Numbered from the stretch's first letter, positions 34,271 to 46,461 are shown. The stretch: DNA of 64,000 nucleotides from Hyperoodon ampullatus (GCA_949752795.1 OX457071.1:24040800-24104799), one strand, 5' to 3'. A program made the numbers and translations. Notes: a model not told the origin generated them from the sequence alone.

Positions 34271-34508
34271 AAATCACTTAACCTTGGGCTTCCCTGGTGG
34301 CGCAGTGGTTGAGAGTCCGCCTGCCGATGCAGGGGACACGGGTTCGTGCCCCAGTCCAGGAAGATCCCACATTCCACGGAACGGCCAGGCCCGTGAGCCA
34401 TGGCCGCTGAGCCTGCGCATCTGGAGCCTGTGCTCCGCAACGGGAGAGGCCACAACAGTGAGAGGCCCACGTACCACACACACACAAAAAAAAAATCACT
34501 TAACCTTG
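34271..34508 (+). mobile_element. CHR-2 SINE with 16-bp target duplication
   Basis: Plus-strand SINE at 34287-34492. The tail after gtaccac is (CA)n followed by A10. The duplication aaatcacttaaccttg is perfect at 34271-34286 and 34493-34508. A-box and B-box-like sequences are intact. Private changes include cacattccacggaacggcc. Confidence 0.96.
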
Positions 34509-34984
34509 AAATAGTGGAAGGTTGCTGTAATGTGTTTTCCTAACCAATTTCTTGAGCACACTGTGTAGTACTGATAAATGCTATTTGAGACAGAAATGCA
34601 GTAACATTATTTCAAAGAGCACTGAAAGAAAATCAGAAGCTTTGACTCCACATACGAGTTTACGTTTGTGAGAGAAATGAAGAAAAAGGACTAAATAACT
34701 AAAAACACAGTCTTTACAACTGTAAGGGCATTGGTAAAATAAAATGGTAAAAATTCCACAATAAAATGTATAGAACTTTAAAATGTATAAATTTAGTAAA
34801 TATAAAATTATATGGTTAAACAACCATTGTCAGTATTTTTACAAGTGTTTCTGTCAAAATGCAGTTTTGCTCTATAATCACTATGTAAGTTCTCATCATT
34901 AGGCAGTTAATAAATAAGAATCCCAGAATATGTTAAAATGTATTACTGTATTGTTTTCCAAATGACCTGTATAAGTTTACTATT
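34509..34984. other. AT-rich sequence, nothing recognised
   Basis: No gene or repeat recognised. Confidence 0.5.
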
Positions 34985-36540
34985 CCATTTTATCTATTGG
35001 CTTTTATGCTAAGGCTGTTTGGTTTTGTGTGTGTGTATGATTGACCTAGGGATTACAATAATCATCCTCGATTTTTCACAGTTTACTTAGAATTAATACT
35101 GTACAATATTATATAAAAACCTAGTAACTCTATAGGTCCATTAAGTAAGCCTCATACTGTACTTTCTGCTATAATTATCTTAATGTAATATACCTACATA
35201 TATAAGAAACCCCACAAAAAATTATTATAATTCTTTTTAATATTTCTTTTTACTTTAAAGTAATGTTGAGAAAAATCATTGTCTTTTATATTCATCCAGA
35301 CAGTTTCCATTTCTGATGATCTCCATTTCTTTCTGCAGACCTGAGATCTTCCTAGAATCTGGTAGCAACTCTCTAAACTTTGGTTTATCTAGGAATGTGT
35401 ATTTTACCTTATATTTGAAGGGTATTTTTGTTGGATATAGACTTCTGGGGTTGACGGTTTTTTCTCTCTCCACTTGGAAGTGGTTGGTCCAATATCTTCT
35501 TGCCTCACTAATTTTTGACAAAAATTTATTGGTGATGTAAACTTATATTTCCCTCTATGTGTTATTATATTTTTCTCCATGTGTTTTCAGTATTTCTCTT
35601 TATCTTTGTGTCAGTTAAAAATTGTTTTATTTTTTGTGCCAGCTCATAGTTTACATTTAATCATACTGCTTTGAGTTTGCTGAACTTGAATCTGAAAATT
35701 TATAGCCTTCACCAAATTTTGGATGTTTTGTTCATTATTTTCTCAAATGTTTTTCCTGTTCTATTCTTTCTTTCCTCTTGTCTGAGACTTTGATTATACA
35801 TATATGAGACCTTTATACATTTTTCCCAAACATTAATGAGACACTGCTTATTTTCATTTCAAAAATTGTTTTCTCTTTCTCTTCTTCAGAAGAGTTCACT
35901 TATATTCAAGTTCACTGGCTCTGTTCTGTTATCACCATTCTGAATAAATCAATCTAGTGAATTGTTTTTATCCCATATCTATTTTTTAAGTTTGGGAATT
36001 TTCATTTTTTTTTTTTATAGTTTACCTGCAGACTTTTTCTGTCTTTTCTATCACTGAAAGCATGTTTGTTTGTTTTTTTATGTTATTTAATATAGTGGTG
36101 AGTGCTATCTTAAAATTCATGTTTGCTAATTTTAACATCTGGTCATCTTGGGGGTCATTTCCTGTTAATTGTTTTTCTCTTGATAACCTGTAATATTTTC
36201 CCTTTTATGTTATATTGAGTAGTTTTGGTTTTATCCTGGATTTTGCAAAAGTTATATTGTGGACACTCTAGATTCAGCAATATTCTGAAAGTTACTGATT
36301 CAGTTACTAAGCAGAAATCAACAGGGTTGCAATCAAACTGCCAACTCTGTCTCTTGGGTGGCAACGCAAACTTTTGTTCAGATCTTTTAAGTGTAGCTAG
36401 ATTGATGCAGGTATATGTGATCATGGTAGAGCCCAAGGATTCAGGCAGAACTTGCACACAGAATTTAGGATTCCCACTGACTTGGAGGACTTTCGGCTAA
36501 TGTTTCAGTGGCTGTAGTTGCCTTGAATTCTGATCTTTGG
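34985..36540 (-). mobile_element. HAL1 (half-L1) element, minus strand
   Basis: The minus strand carries an ORF1-like C-terminus at 35276-35521 (SLYPTKIPFKY, then FLDKPKFREL, matching the 'LYPAK..F' and 'K.REF' hallmarks). It is followed upstream by a long T-rich/A-rich coiled-coil and 5' region with 'aaaattcatgtttgctaattttaacatctgg' and 'ggacactctagattc' phrases known from HAL1. No reverse-transcriptase sequence is present, fitting HAL1, which lacks ORF2. Frames are broken. Confidence 0.65.
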
Positions 36541-36564
36541 TTCCTCAACCAAGAAAGACAGAAG

Positions 36565-36566
<2 letters not shown>

Positions 36567-36607
<41 letters not shown>
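36567..36607 (+). repeat. (GT)20 microsatellite
   Basis: Uninterrupted gt units, about 41 bp. Likely length-variable. Confidence 0.97.
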
Positions 36608-36609
<2 letters not shown>

Positions 36610-37834
36610 AGTTTAAGCCATCCCCCATGTTAGCATCTTGGACCTACCTTAAGGTAAAAATCATGAAAATAAAGATATTCAAACCAAATCAAGCTTGTAC
36701 CAAATGTCGCCATCAAAGTCTGCCTATTTTTGTTTAGTTTTTAGTGCCTTCAGAATATTATTTATTTTGTCCAGAGTTTGTAGTTACATTCTGTAGGCAA
36801 GTTGGGTTTGGTAGAATCTGATTATGTTATTTGTATTAATCTCTGTATTAATCTGTATTAATGTTCCCTGTTAAAATGCACTTTTAAACCACTGACAACT
36901 TTTTGAATCATGTGGGGTTTATTTTGAAACTTTATAATTTTGGTTGGTAAAAATGCTGTCTAATGTCTACTTTCTACTTTTTAGTTAATTCAGTTACAAA
37001 TATTTCTATGTATTTACTCACTGGCTTAATGTACTCTTCTGAACACTCTTCTTATTCTTTGGTATTGATTTGTTGTTCTTGTTTTTTAAAAAATTTTTAA
37101 AAAAGCTTTTGAATGACTTCCCTTTATTATAATTATAAGATATGTGTATAAATATATATATTTATTATAAGATATATATTATACACACACACACTTTTTC
37201 TTTAACAGTAATTTAACTTATTTATACATAGCTTTACACTGTGTATTTTAGATATTATAGTCTTAAATACAATTTACTATTTAATCTATAATGTCCTCTT
37301 TTTCATTTTGTTTCATTTTCAGAAGTAAATTTAGTTTTTAATTATTTGCTCTTCCAGATAAAACTCACAATTAGTTATTTTCAAATCCCAGAATGAATTC
37401 CACTATAATAATGATTGAAATACTCTGCAAATATAAAATTTATTTGAAAGAATTGGCAACCTTATTGCTTATTTCTTTAGTTATTTAACTCGTCTTCTGC
37501 TTGGATTTACTTTTTTAAATTTTATGAGAAACATTTCTTATGGAAGTCACATATTTATTTACAGTGAATAGGATTTCTTTTTCAATACTGTTTTGAAAGT
37601 AGTTATTACTATTTTGTAAGAAGTTTAATAAATTCTATGTTAAAACATTTTAATTTATTGTTGTAAAATGTTTCTTGATACCCACTTTATATCTGGCATA
37701 GTAAATGCTTATGAAATATTTTGTTTCTAGTATATCTCTCTCAGTTAACCATAGTAGAAATAAATCTGATATCCTGTTCATGTACCTGTTTTTAGAAGTA
37801 ATAAATTGTGGGTAACAGAAATAGCTGTCTAAAG
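36608..37834. other. AT-rich sequence, nothing recognised
   Basis: A minisatellite-like triplication of tgtattaatct at 36833-36862 and a short (CA)n at 37183-37193 are the only structures seen. Confidence 0.5.
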
Positions 37835-38060
37835 AGGAATACTTGATCTAATCTAAGCCAATCAGATACTCTTCAGGGAATATAAATTAAGTCATAGAAA
37901 CTGATCAGTTACTTTTGATGGCCCCTGAAGCAGAAAGGTCATAGCATGGTTTTTGAAGAGTGGAATGACCTATTCTGGGGAGTGGAGGAGGGGAAGAACC
38001 AGGACACAGAAGTAGATTCAAGTCCAAGCAGATTTCTCTTTCTATAATTTAGGAATACTC
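37835..38060 (-). mobile_element. Possible old interspersed repeat
   Basis: 'ctaatctaagccaatcagatactc ... aggtcatagcatgg' resembles the reverse complement of the unnamed old repeat at 25.2-25.5 kb. Diverged, low certainty. Confidence 0.4.
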
Positions 38061-38265
38061 ACTAGACTTAATCTCTTAGACCCTCTGGCACCCACATAAT
38101 AAATTTCTCTTACTCTCGACTATTTAAATAGGTCTTTTTTCTTTCAAATAATTCTGTCTGGTTAAAAACTGGTTTGACAAAAAAATGTATTTATTTTATA
38201 TAACGGTTTAAGAATGTGCTATACTGGGAAATAATCTGAATATTTTCATCTGGAGTTATAAAGAG

Positions 38266-38967
38266 CTTACAAATTGCATTATGTATTTTTCCAGTTTTAT
38301 TGAGAAATAATTGACATATTTCACTGTTTAAGGCATGCACCATGATGGTTTGATTTACATATATTGTGAAATGATTACCACAATAGGTTCAGCGAGCATC
38401 CACCTTATTATATAGATACAATAAAAAGTAAGAAATAATAAAAGGAAAACAAATTTTTCCTTGTGATGAGAGCTCTTAAGGTTTATTCTTTTAACAACTT
38501 TCCTATATATTATACAGCAGTATTAGGTATTAGTTACCATGTAGTATTAGTATTAGTTATCATGTTGCACATTACATCCCTAGTACTTTTTTATCTTACA
38601 ACTGGAAGTTTTTACGTTTTGACCACCTTCGTACAATTCCCCCACCCCCACCCTCTGCCTCTGATAACCACAAGTCTGATCTCTTTTTCTATGACTATCT
38701 TTCTATATATATGTAGATAGATAGATAGATAGATAGATATACCACAACTTCTTTATCCATTCATAGATTGATAGACACTTAGGCTGTTTCCATTTCTTGG
38801 CTATTGTGAATAAAGCTGCTATGAACATGGGTGTGCAGCTATATTATTGAGTTAGTATTCTTGTTTCTTTTGGATATATTCCCAGAAATGGAATTGCTGA
38901 ATCATATGAAGATCCTTCATACTGTTTTCTATAGTGGCTGTATCAATTTACAAAAATTGCATTTTGT
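38266..38967 (-). mobile_element. L1MA-like 3' end, minus strand, with diverged target duplication
   Basis: The reverse-strand order is visible: 'ccagttttattgagaaataattgacatat', 'cccccacccccacc', 'tataccacaacttctttatccattcat', 'cacttaggctgtttccat', 'tattgtgaataaagctgctatgaacatggg' and 'aatggaattgctgaatcatat'. It is flanked by cttacaaattgcattatgta (38266-38285) and tttacaaaaattgcattttg with similar order (38947-38967). The 3' UTR includes a (GATA)n. Confidence 0.85.
38714..38739 (+). repeat. (GATA)6 microsatellite
   Basis: About six gata units inside the L1 3' UTR/ORF2 boundary. Confidence 0.9.
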
Positions 38968-39654
38968 TTGGCATTGAAAATCAATATAAAAAAATGGATA
39001 ACTTAGTACATAATTTAGAGAAAAATAGTTATTTAAATAGTTAAAGTAGTTATTTAAATAGTTAAATTAGTTATTTAAATATCCTACACAGATTTATAAA
39101 AGGTAGGCAAAGCTAGGAAGATATATTAAAGACATAAAATAAAGTAAAATATATTATTTCCTTTAGAGTTGGAAGAATTACAAATATTACAAAATAACGA
39201 AAATCACAATGAAAAAACAATAGCTTTGACAATGTAAAAGAGTAAATTGTTATTCTTTGCTGTATTTTATTGAATGGTTATTTTCCTAAGCATCAAATAG
39301 AGCAATGAAGGAGATGGATGCAGATCCTGATTTCTTGAGATCTACTATTTAGAAAGGAGATGGATATGAGAAAATATTTCTAATGTTATAAGTCCTTAGA
39401 AAGGAGAAACAGAGGCTTCCATGGAGACATATAGTATATGGAACATAATATGGGAAAGGCTTCCCTGAAGAAATGACACTTTAGATACTTTAGGATAAAT
39501 ACACAAAATGGGTATACAGGAAAATATTTAATTTACATTTGTTTTCCTGTTGTCCTTTATCAATATGTGTTTTTAATGTTTTGCAATCCACACTAAACAG
39601 TAGTGCAATAAAACACATAAACAATATATAGTTAAATATACATACATTTGAAAG
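38968..39654. other. AT-rich sequence, nothing recognised apart from the 21-bp repeat
   Basis: No gene or named repeat. Confidence 0.5.
39026..39080 (+). repeat. 21-bp tandem repeat, 2.6 copies
   Basis: Unit tagttatttaaatagttaaa plus one base, starting at 39026, 39047 and 39068. AT-rich, nearly perfect. Confidence 0.9.
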
Positions 39655-40130
39655 GTGTTTGCTTGGATCAGTTATTTATTGCCACAAAAATGCCACATTT
39701 TTTTTTTTTTTTTTGTAAAAACACAGTATCTTCATGGAGTATAGCAATTATCACTTAGTTTGTTTATGAGTCTTTGGGACACATGGGTGATTTTGCTGAT
39801 CTGAGCTGGATTCAGCAAAGCTCACTCTGTGTCTGTGTTTACCTGAAGGTCAACTAGGCAGCTCAGATGATCTTAGCTGGTTTCTCTGTCTGTATTTCTG
39901 AGTATTGAGCTGGAAGCCAGGGCTGACTTGGCCCAGTCTATGTCTTATGCTCTCTAGTAGCCTAACTTCAGCATCTCCCACAGTGAAGGCAAAAGACAAA
40001 AAGACAGGAGCATTTTGCAAGCCTTCTTGAAGGGAGGCTAAACTCAGCATTGGCACAACATTGCTTCTAGTTACACTGCCCAAAGTGAATTACAAGGACA
40101 ACCTATAATTCAGTACTAAGGAAATAGACA
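39655..40130 (+). mobile_element. Old mammalian LTR-like repeat (ERVL/MaLR style, family not named)
   Basis: Begins 'gttatttattgccacaaaaatgcca' and continues 'ttagtttgtttatgagtc', 'gatctgagctggattcagc', 'ggtcaactaggcagctc' and 'cattggcacaacattgcttct', the order of a familiar mammalian LTR. A T16 run is inserted at 39697-39713. The 77-codon minus-strand frame here is chance. Confidence 0.55.
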
Positions 40131-42559
40131 CTACCTGTTGATTTAACGAGTTGCAAAGTCATACTATAGAAGGGAAGCAGTTTTGGTAATCACTTTATCA
40201 TAACGCTCACAATGTTTGTTTTTCTGACATAATAGAAATTTATCTAAAATTTAATTTGGAGACTGTCAGGTGGAAGCAACTATAGGGAGGATTGTGGTTA
40301 TATGTAGAGGAGAAAACATGTTCATTTCTATAGATGTAAGAGACATTAAAGAGACAGTGGAGAATAAAATGTCTATTTTCTGGAACTACAAAAAGACTTA
40401 TAAGAAAAATTTAAAAAGCAAAGAGAAAACTGAAAAAGAGAAAATGTCTGCAAAAATAGTGAAAAAAATTACCACTAAGCCTAACATGTAAAACTTTAAT
40501 ATCAAGTATTTATGAAAATTCAGAAACACCATTTAAAAATTGAGCAGAAGAAGCAAAAAAACCCAGAAAATAAATAACAAATATGAAAAGTTATAAAAAT
40601 TCTCAAAAACATTTTAGCAATATCACAGTGCTTCAGCAAAATATTCTTATTAGATGTTTCAATTTACACAAACTTTCTGATATGGAACTTTGAAAATCAA
40701 TTGTTAATTGCCATAAGATATCATACATTAGGCTTAATAATCACCTGTCTTGTTATCCATCCGCAAAATAGATGTTCAATAGAATAATTGTAAAGTAGGG
40801 AGAGGAATGAAGAAAGAGAGAAAAGGGTGAATATTCAGCTCATGGTATGGGGATTCTTGCCAATTTTGCATCACCTCTACCTAATTTAGCTTTGCTAAGA
40901 CTTCTCAAGACATCAGAAATCTGTTTTCATATTGGGCTTCACCTTTATCCTATGAATAGCGAGAGGTTGCATATGGTGATCATACGGGTAATCATCTAGG
41001 GAATGTATCTACATATTTTTTGTCATGATTGTTCTGTCAGTTGTTTTTAGGTGAACAGTCAGGGAAAAGTTTTGTTTAAGAAAAAAACTAATACAAACCA
41101 CTTCTTATTCATATAGTTTTACCTAATTCAACTTAATTAACAATGAAAATCATAAACAGATATTTACATAGGAAATATCAGTAGAAATAAAGGCTTACAT
41201 ATCTATACAATAAGGAAATTCATGTTTTTAATGACAAATATAAGTAATCAAAAACCAAAATCTGATTCTGTCACCAAGGTTTAACCATGACTTGTATTGT
41301 TTCCTTCCATGTTGCCATCAATGTTGACATGTACCATCCTCAGAAGCATCATCCTTACTGAAGGAATGTGACAAAAACTAGTCTGAGTTGTGTAGGGAGG
41401 AGAATTGTAGCAATTTCCCCTTGACCTCTGTATAAGGTATTGTGAAAAAAAATTAGATTCAAACACTGTGGCTCTTGATAGAAATGGTGAACATAAAGAA
41501 GCCTTACCTCCACCAGGCCCCTATGAACCATGTGGCATCAAAAACATTTTGCCCTTTAACTCTGAAGATCCAGAAGGAGCATAATCAGCATCTGAAATTG
41601 TTAGGACTAAACTCTAAATATATCATTGTCAGAGTATATTCAATGGAAATTGTATATAGTTTTAAAACATTGAAAAAGAGAGCAGTGCTTGCTTTTCTTC
41701 CAGCTGTGCTAAGTGAAAGAGTGATTTCTTCATTCTCATTTCCATAACCAAATTTGTAGAAGCTTAGTTTCACTGCTTAAAACTCTTTCCTGCGTACTTT
41801 AAGATTTTGAATCTAAATATTAATTATACTGAACAAAGGTGGCTTCTGGTAGAGTAATTTTCACTTTTCCAATTACTCGCATTCTCTTCTCTTCTAGTCT
41901 TCTTTCCCCAGAATTAAGAAATTTCATCTGATTTCAGGGTTCTTCCCCCACATTGAAGTGAATCACACCTCCATAGAGAATTAGTGTGCAGCCAATATGT
42001 CACCTCAGTGTTTGCAATTCCAACAGTGCAGCCACAGCCTTTGAAATCAAAAGTTGTTACTAAAAGGCAGGAATTGCCATCAACCCTGTGACCAGTCATC
42101 AACTTTGACTTTCACTCCTACAGCTTATTTGATACTATGAGATTTGTCACAATTTCCTTTTTCTACCTCATGTAACATCTCACAACTTTTTTTTTGCCAC
42201 CTGTAGGGTAAGAGTTAATAACAGAGATTTCCTTTAATTTGCAATCTTCTGTCATTATATCTTTAAAAAAGTATTTGAATTTTGAACAATTTGCTTTATC
42301 TCTTGTTTTTAACACTGATTAAGGCCCCCATTTTATTTTTATTTTTATTCTCCTTTGAACACTTCTGTCAGATTCTGAGGAGGAGAAGGGGGAGTTAAAG
42401 CTTGCTCTTTCGTATATTGCCATTCTTGACCTGAAACAAGACTGACAGATATTTCTCCAGCAAAGATGGGTTAATTCCAGATCAGCAGAGAATTGCACTA
42501 TGGGGTCTACAACCATGTTGAGCCATATACAAGTCCCTGCAAGTCAAGGGTAGGAGCAC
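40131..42559. other. Unassigned sequence
   Basis: No gene or named repeat. A Lys/Glu-rich open frame of 73 codons at 40270-40491 reads through A-rich DNA and has no recognised domain; it may be a fragment of an old L1-like ORF1, but I cannot show this. Confidence 0.45.
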
Positions 42560-42840
42560 TCTTTTCTAGAGAGGAAAAGGAATTTGGGAGGGCTGTAGTA
42601 AACAAAGAGTCCATGGTTTTTCATTGACTGAGTCCCTGCCAGGAAAGAAGTGAAGTCTTTCTTCTTCCTATTGGGCTCTGCTGTCATAAGGGGGCCATGA
42701 GAGCTCCCCCTTTTGGTCTCCCAATTCTATTTAATTAAAGTTTCTCTTTATTAATTTTTTATACTCTCTTGCTTGAAATCTTCCAGGCTCATAAGTTTAC
42801 TCATAAATGCCTAAATAAAAGCTATAGATCACTTTTAACT
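42560..42840 (+). mobile_element. Possible LTR fragment
   Basis: A GC-mixed stretch with 'tgggctctgctgtcataagggggcc', then 'aattaaagtttctctttatta' and 'actctcttgcttgaaatcttcc' is arranged like the R/U5 part of a retroviral LTR. No ends or target duplication were found, so this is a weak call. Confidence 0.3.
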
Positions 42841-43299
42841 TTGGGCTATTGAAGATTTCCTTGAGACAATTATTCTTCTAATTATGAAGCTTAAGATAAT
42901 TTTCTTTGGAAGAACTAAAGCTAACCCTGGGGGAAGGGGGAGGGAAATCATGCTAAGTGAGTTCCTGAAGTAAACATAATTCTTATGGGAATTAGGTTCT
43001 ATTGTTGTTGTTTGTATAAATAAATAAATACTATGATCACTATGTTGGCTGGCCTTCCTCACCGTGTGTTTGGGAGAACCAAATGTGGAGTGCTTTCCCT
43101 GACCTCCTCCATCTCAAGAGAATAGGAACCAAGGTTTTGATGGAGAAGCCAAGGAAGCTGCCAGCTGGTTCCTACAATGAATTTACAAGTTCCACAGGCA
43201 AAATTATCAGTGCTTAACGGGAAGAAGAAAAACTAGACATGCAATTCTCTGCCTTTCAGCAGGAATCACTCTATCACTTCTGTCTGGCAGTAGAGGTCT

Positions 43300-44060
43300 C
43301 ATGAGCCAGCCCCTCTCAGTAATTCTGTGTGGCCCTCAGGAAGGGCTGAGTGCTGGGCTGTGGAGGGGGTGAGGGTGGAACAGCATCGCTGGGGGAGAGG
43401 GGGAGAGAAGGTGGTAGGAACTCAGCTGGGGAGGAGGTGGGTCGTTCATGTGCCTCCCTGCCTAAGGAAGGTGGGATATTGAGTGCCAGAATTAATTTCT
43501 GTTCACTGGGGGAGGCCAGCAGACCCAGGAGATTGATGAGCCACCCAAGTTGACTTGGGCGACAGTACCTTCCCAGGGGTCTGGACATCAGGCAGAACAG
43601 GACATTGGTCTTACTTTCTCCACAGGCTCAGCGAGACCTGGGTTGGGATGCGGGAACTGGCTACCTGCTCTGTGATGCTGTCATGGGAGGGCCACAAAGG
43701 GAAGGTGCTCCAGACAGTGTGAACCATAGAAGCAGGTAGATGGTAATGTCCAGGGAGGGGATGAAGCCAAAGAAGGCAGCAAGGGCAGACTTGCTGTGGA
43801 GGCAAGGGTTTGGCCTTCTGGATCACCACGTGATGGGGAGTCATGGCTGGAGAGAGTCGGATCGGTGGGGTTAAATTAAGATCTGAAGATGTGTTTAAGG
43901 GATGAGTATTCAGATGGAAAATGGAGACCAGCAAAGGGCAGAGTGGTGGTCTAAGAAGGGGCAGCTCTGGGTCAGTCACCAGGTAGTCTGGGCAGAGTGA
44001 GAACAGGCCACAGTTACTAGTGAACCAACCAACCACAGACCACAGAGAGGAAGGATACAG
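43300..44060. other. Unexplained GC-richer block
   Basis: About 760 bp clearly richer in GC than all neighbouring non-repeat DNA, with a few CpGs and two consecutive minus-strand open frames of 141 codons (43611-44036) and 90 codons (43316-43588). The translations are Pro/Ser/Leu-rich and match no domain I know. It could be an old processed pseudogene, part of an endogenous retrovirus (with the LTR-like stretch at 42.6 kb) or an exon; none is supported by splice signals or motifs. Confidence 0.5.
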
Positions 44061-44829
44061 AGCAACTCTCAGACTCCCAGGCTGAGGATTTCAAATTTGA
44101 CATCCTTTTGGATACACACCAAGTTACCATTTTCATGTTTTACTGCCACTTTGTGTAATAAAATTGGAAAGTGTTGACCAAAAAAATGTTATATCTTACA
44201 CCGCACCTTTAATAATGATTGCTCATTGATACTTGGATTTGCCTATATGTTACATTTATTTGATATTTCAATAATCTTATTTCTATTTTAGCATATAAGC
44301 CTTTGCTTTGTAGGGCTCTGATTTACATAAGTTTTATTTACCACAGTTTATTTAAATAATACCAATTTCCAAATACTTCAAATTAAATAACTTGGATATA
44401 TCAACAGTGAATAATTGGATAAAGTACAAACTTGCTGCTAGCTCCTCTTTCCATACATCACTACGTAAATGACAGATGCACATCATGATCAGTGACCAAT
44501 CTCATCACTTCCTTCAGAGTCTGTCAGGAATTGGTCTCTGCATCTGTAATTCAGGTCCCATAAAAGCAGAAAAGCATGCAGTTGCATTTCTACCTTGTCT
44601 CCCATGGATAAACGCAAGTGAAATTTTACAAAAATGGACAAACAACAGAAGGAAAGAGAAAGTTACAGAAAAGAAATGAAAAGTGGTAACAGTGGAGGTA
44701 AAAATGGATGTGATTAGGATGACTGATCATGGAAATGTCGATGCTGCCCTCTTTGGGAGACTTAAGATATGCAGCGAGAGGAATATAGTGAAGGTAACTT
44801 AGCAGCATAACTGAAGAAGGTGGTTGTGA
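44061..44829. other. AT-rich sequence, nothing recognised
   Basis: No gene or named repeat. Confidence 0.5.
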
Positions 44830-45087
44830 TAAATTGGCAGTCTGGGATTAACATGTATACTCTACATAGATAGGTAACCAACAAGGACCTACCGTATAGC
44901 ACAGGGAACTATACTCAATATTTTTTAATAATCTATAAGGGAAAAGAATCTGAAAAAAGAATATATATATATGTGTGTATATATATATACATATACATAT
45001 ATATATAACTGAATCACTTTGCTGTACAATGGAAACTAACACAACATTGTAAATCAACTATACTTCAATAAAATATTTTTTAAAAGA
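44830..45087 (+). mobile_element. 5'-truncated L1 3' end
   Basis: 'attggcagtctgggattaacatg', 'ggacctaccgtatagcacaggg', 'aactgaatcactttgctgtac' and 'cattgtaaatcaactatacttc' with a terminal aataaaat and A-rich tail. Contains a (TA)n/(TG)n run at 44959-45007. The A-rich tail served as target for the next L1. Confidence 0.85.
44959..45007 (+). repeat. (TA)n/(TG)n microsatellite
   Basis: Alternating ta/tg/ca steps inside the L1 3' end. Confidence 0.85.
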
Positions 45088-45102
45088 AATATCCCAGAGT
45101 AA

Positions 45103-46110
45103 AACTGGACAGGGACATGTAAAAGTATGAGATTAGATCACTCCCTAACACCATACACAAAAATAAGCTCAAAATGGATTAAAGACCTAAATGTAAGGCC
45201 AGACACTATCAAACTCTTAGAGGAAAACATAGGCAGAACACTCTATGACATAAATCACAGCAAGATCCTTTTTGACCCAGCTCCTAGAGAAATGGAAATA
45301 AAGACAAAAATAAACAAATGGGACCTAATGAAACTTAAAAGCTTTTGCACAGCAAAGGAAACCATAAACAAGACCAAAAAACAACCCTCAGAATGGGAGA
45401 AAATATTTGCAAATGAAGCAACTGACAAAGGATTAATCTCCAAAATTTATAAGCAGCTCATGCAGCTCAATAACAAAAAAACAAACAACCCAATCCAAAA
45501 ATGGGCAGAAGACCTAAATAGACATTTCGCCACAGAAGATATACAGACTGCCAACAAACACATGAAAGGATGCTCAACATCTTTACTCATTAGGGAAATG
45601 CAAATCAAAACTACAATGAGATATCATCTCACACCAGTCAGAATGGCCATCATCAAAAAATCTAGAAACAATAAATGCTGGAGAGGGTGTGGAAAAAAGG
45701 GAACACTCTTGCACTGCTGGTGGGAATGTGAATTGGTACAGCCACTATGGAGAATGGTATGGAGGTTCCTTAAAAAACTACAAATAGAACTACCATATGA
45801 CCCAGCAATCCCACTACTGGGCATATACCCTGAGAAAACCATAATTCAAAAAGAGACATGTACCAAAATGTTCATAGCAGCCCTATTTACAATAGCCTGG
45901 AGATGGAAACAACCTAAGTGTCCATCATCGGATGAATGGGTAAAGAAGATGTGGCACATATATACAATGGAATATTACTCAGCCATAAAGAGAAATGAAA
46001 TTGAGCTATTTGTAATGAGGTGGATGGACCTAGAGTCTGTCATACAGAGTGAAGCAAGTCAGAAAGAGAAAGACAAATACTGTATGCTGACACATATATA
46101 TGGAATTTAA
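45103..46110 (+). pseudogene. L1 ORF2 C-terminal fragment, open for 335 codons
   Basis: The frame is open from the 5' breakpoint (45103) to a TAA at 46108-46110. The first internal ATG is at 45127, but there is no native start, because the endonuclease and reverse transcriptase domains are lost by 5' truncation. The fragment contains the intact C-terminal Cys/His motif, CX3CX7HX4C (CWRGC ... HCWWEC near 45676-45729), then the conserved PLLGIYPEK and MEYYSAIKR stretches, and ends HIYGI. It has no promoter of its own and is not expected to make a working protein. Confidence 0.92.
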
Positions 46111-46329
46111 GGGAAAAAAACGTCATGAAGAACATAGTGGTAAGACAGGAATAAAGACACAGACCTACCAGAGAATGGACTTGAGGATATGGGGAGGGGG
46201 AAGGGTAAGCTGTGACAAAGTGAAAGAGCGGCATGGACATATATACACTACCAAACGTAAGGTAGATAGCTAGTGGGAAGCAGCCGCATAGCACAGGGAG
46301 ATCAGCTCAGTGCTTTGTGACTGCCTGGA

Positions 46330-46378
46330 GGGGTGGGATAGGGAGGGTGGGAGGGAGACGCAAAAGGGAGGGGATATG
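46330..46378 (+). other. L1 3' UTR G-quadruplex-prone tract
   Basis: At least six runs of three or more G separated by one to three bases in the first 26 bp, followed by two more. The same tract, on the opposite strand, is at 26668-26690. Confidence 0.85.
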
Positions 46379-46423
46379 GGAACATATGTATATGTATAAC
46401 TGATTAAATTTGTTATAAAGCAA

Positions 46424-46461
46424 AAAAAAATTAAATTAAATTAAATTAAATTAAATTAAAA
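46424..46461 (+). repeat. (TTAAA)n tail of the young L1
   Basis: A9 followed by about six ttaaa units and a final A run: a poly(A) tail turned microsatellite. Confidence 0.95.

Noticed and set aside
38521..38565. CRISPR-like or regulatory direct repeats (tattagttaccatg / tattagttatcatg)
   Set aside because: Only two imperfect copies inside an L1 3' UTR; CRISPR arrays do not occur in animal genomes.
40270..40491. 73-codon Lys/Glu-rich open frame as a small gene
   Set aside because: Low-complexity A-rich coding with no start context, splice signal or homologue I can recognise; may be old repeat.
42560..44060. Complete provirus with LTR and gag
   Set aside because: No primer binding site, matching second LTR or gag motif found; kept only as a weak LTR-like fragment and an unexplained block.
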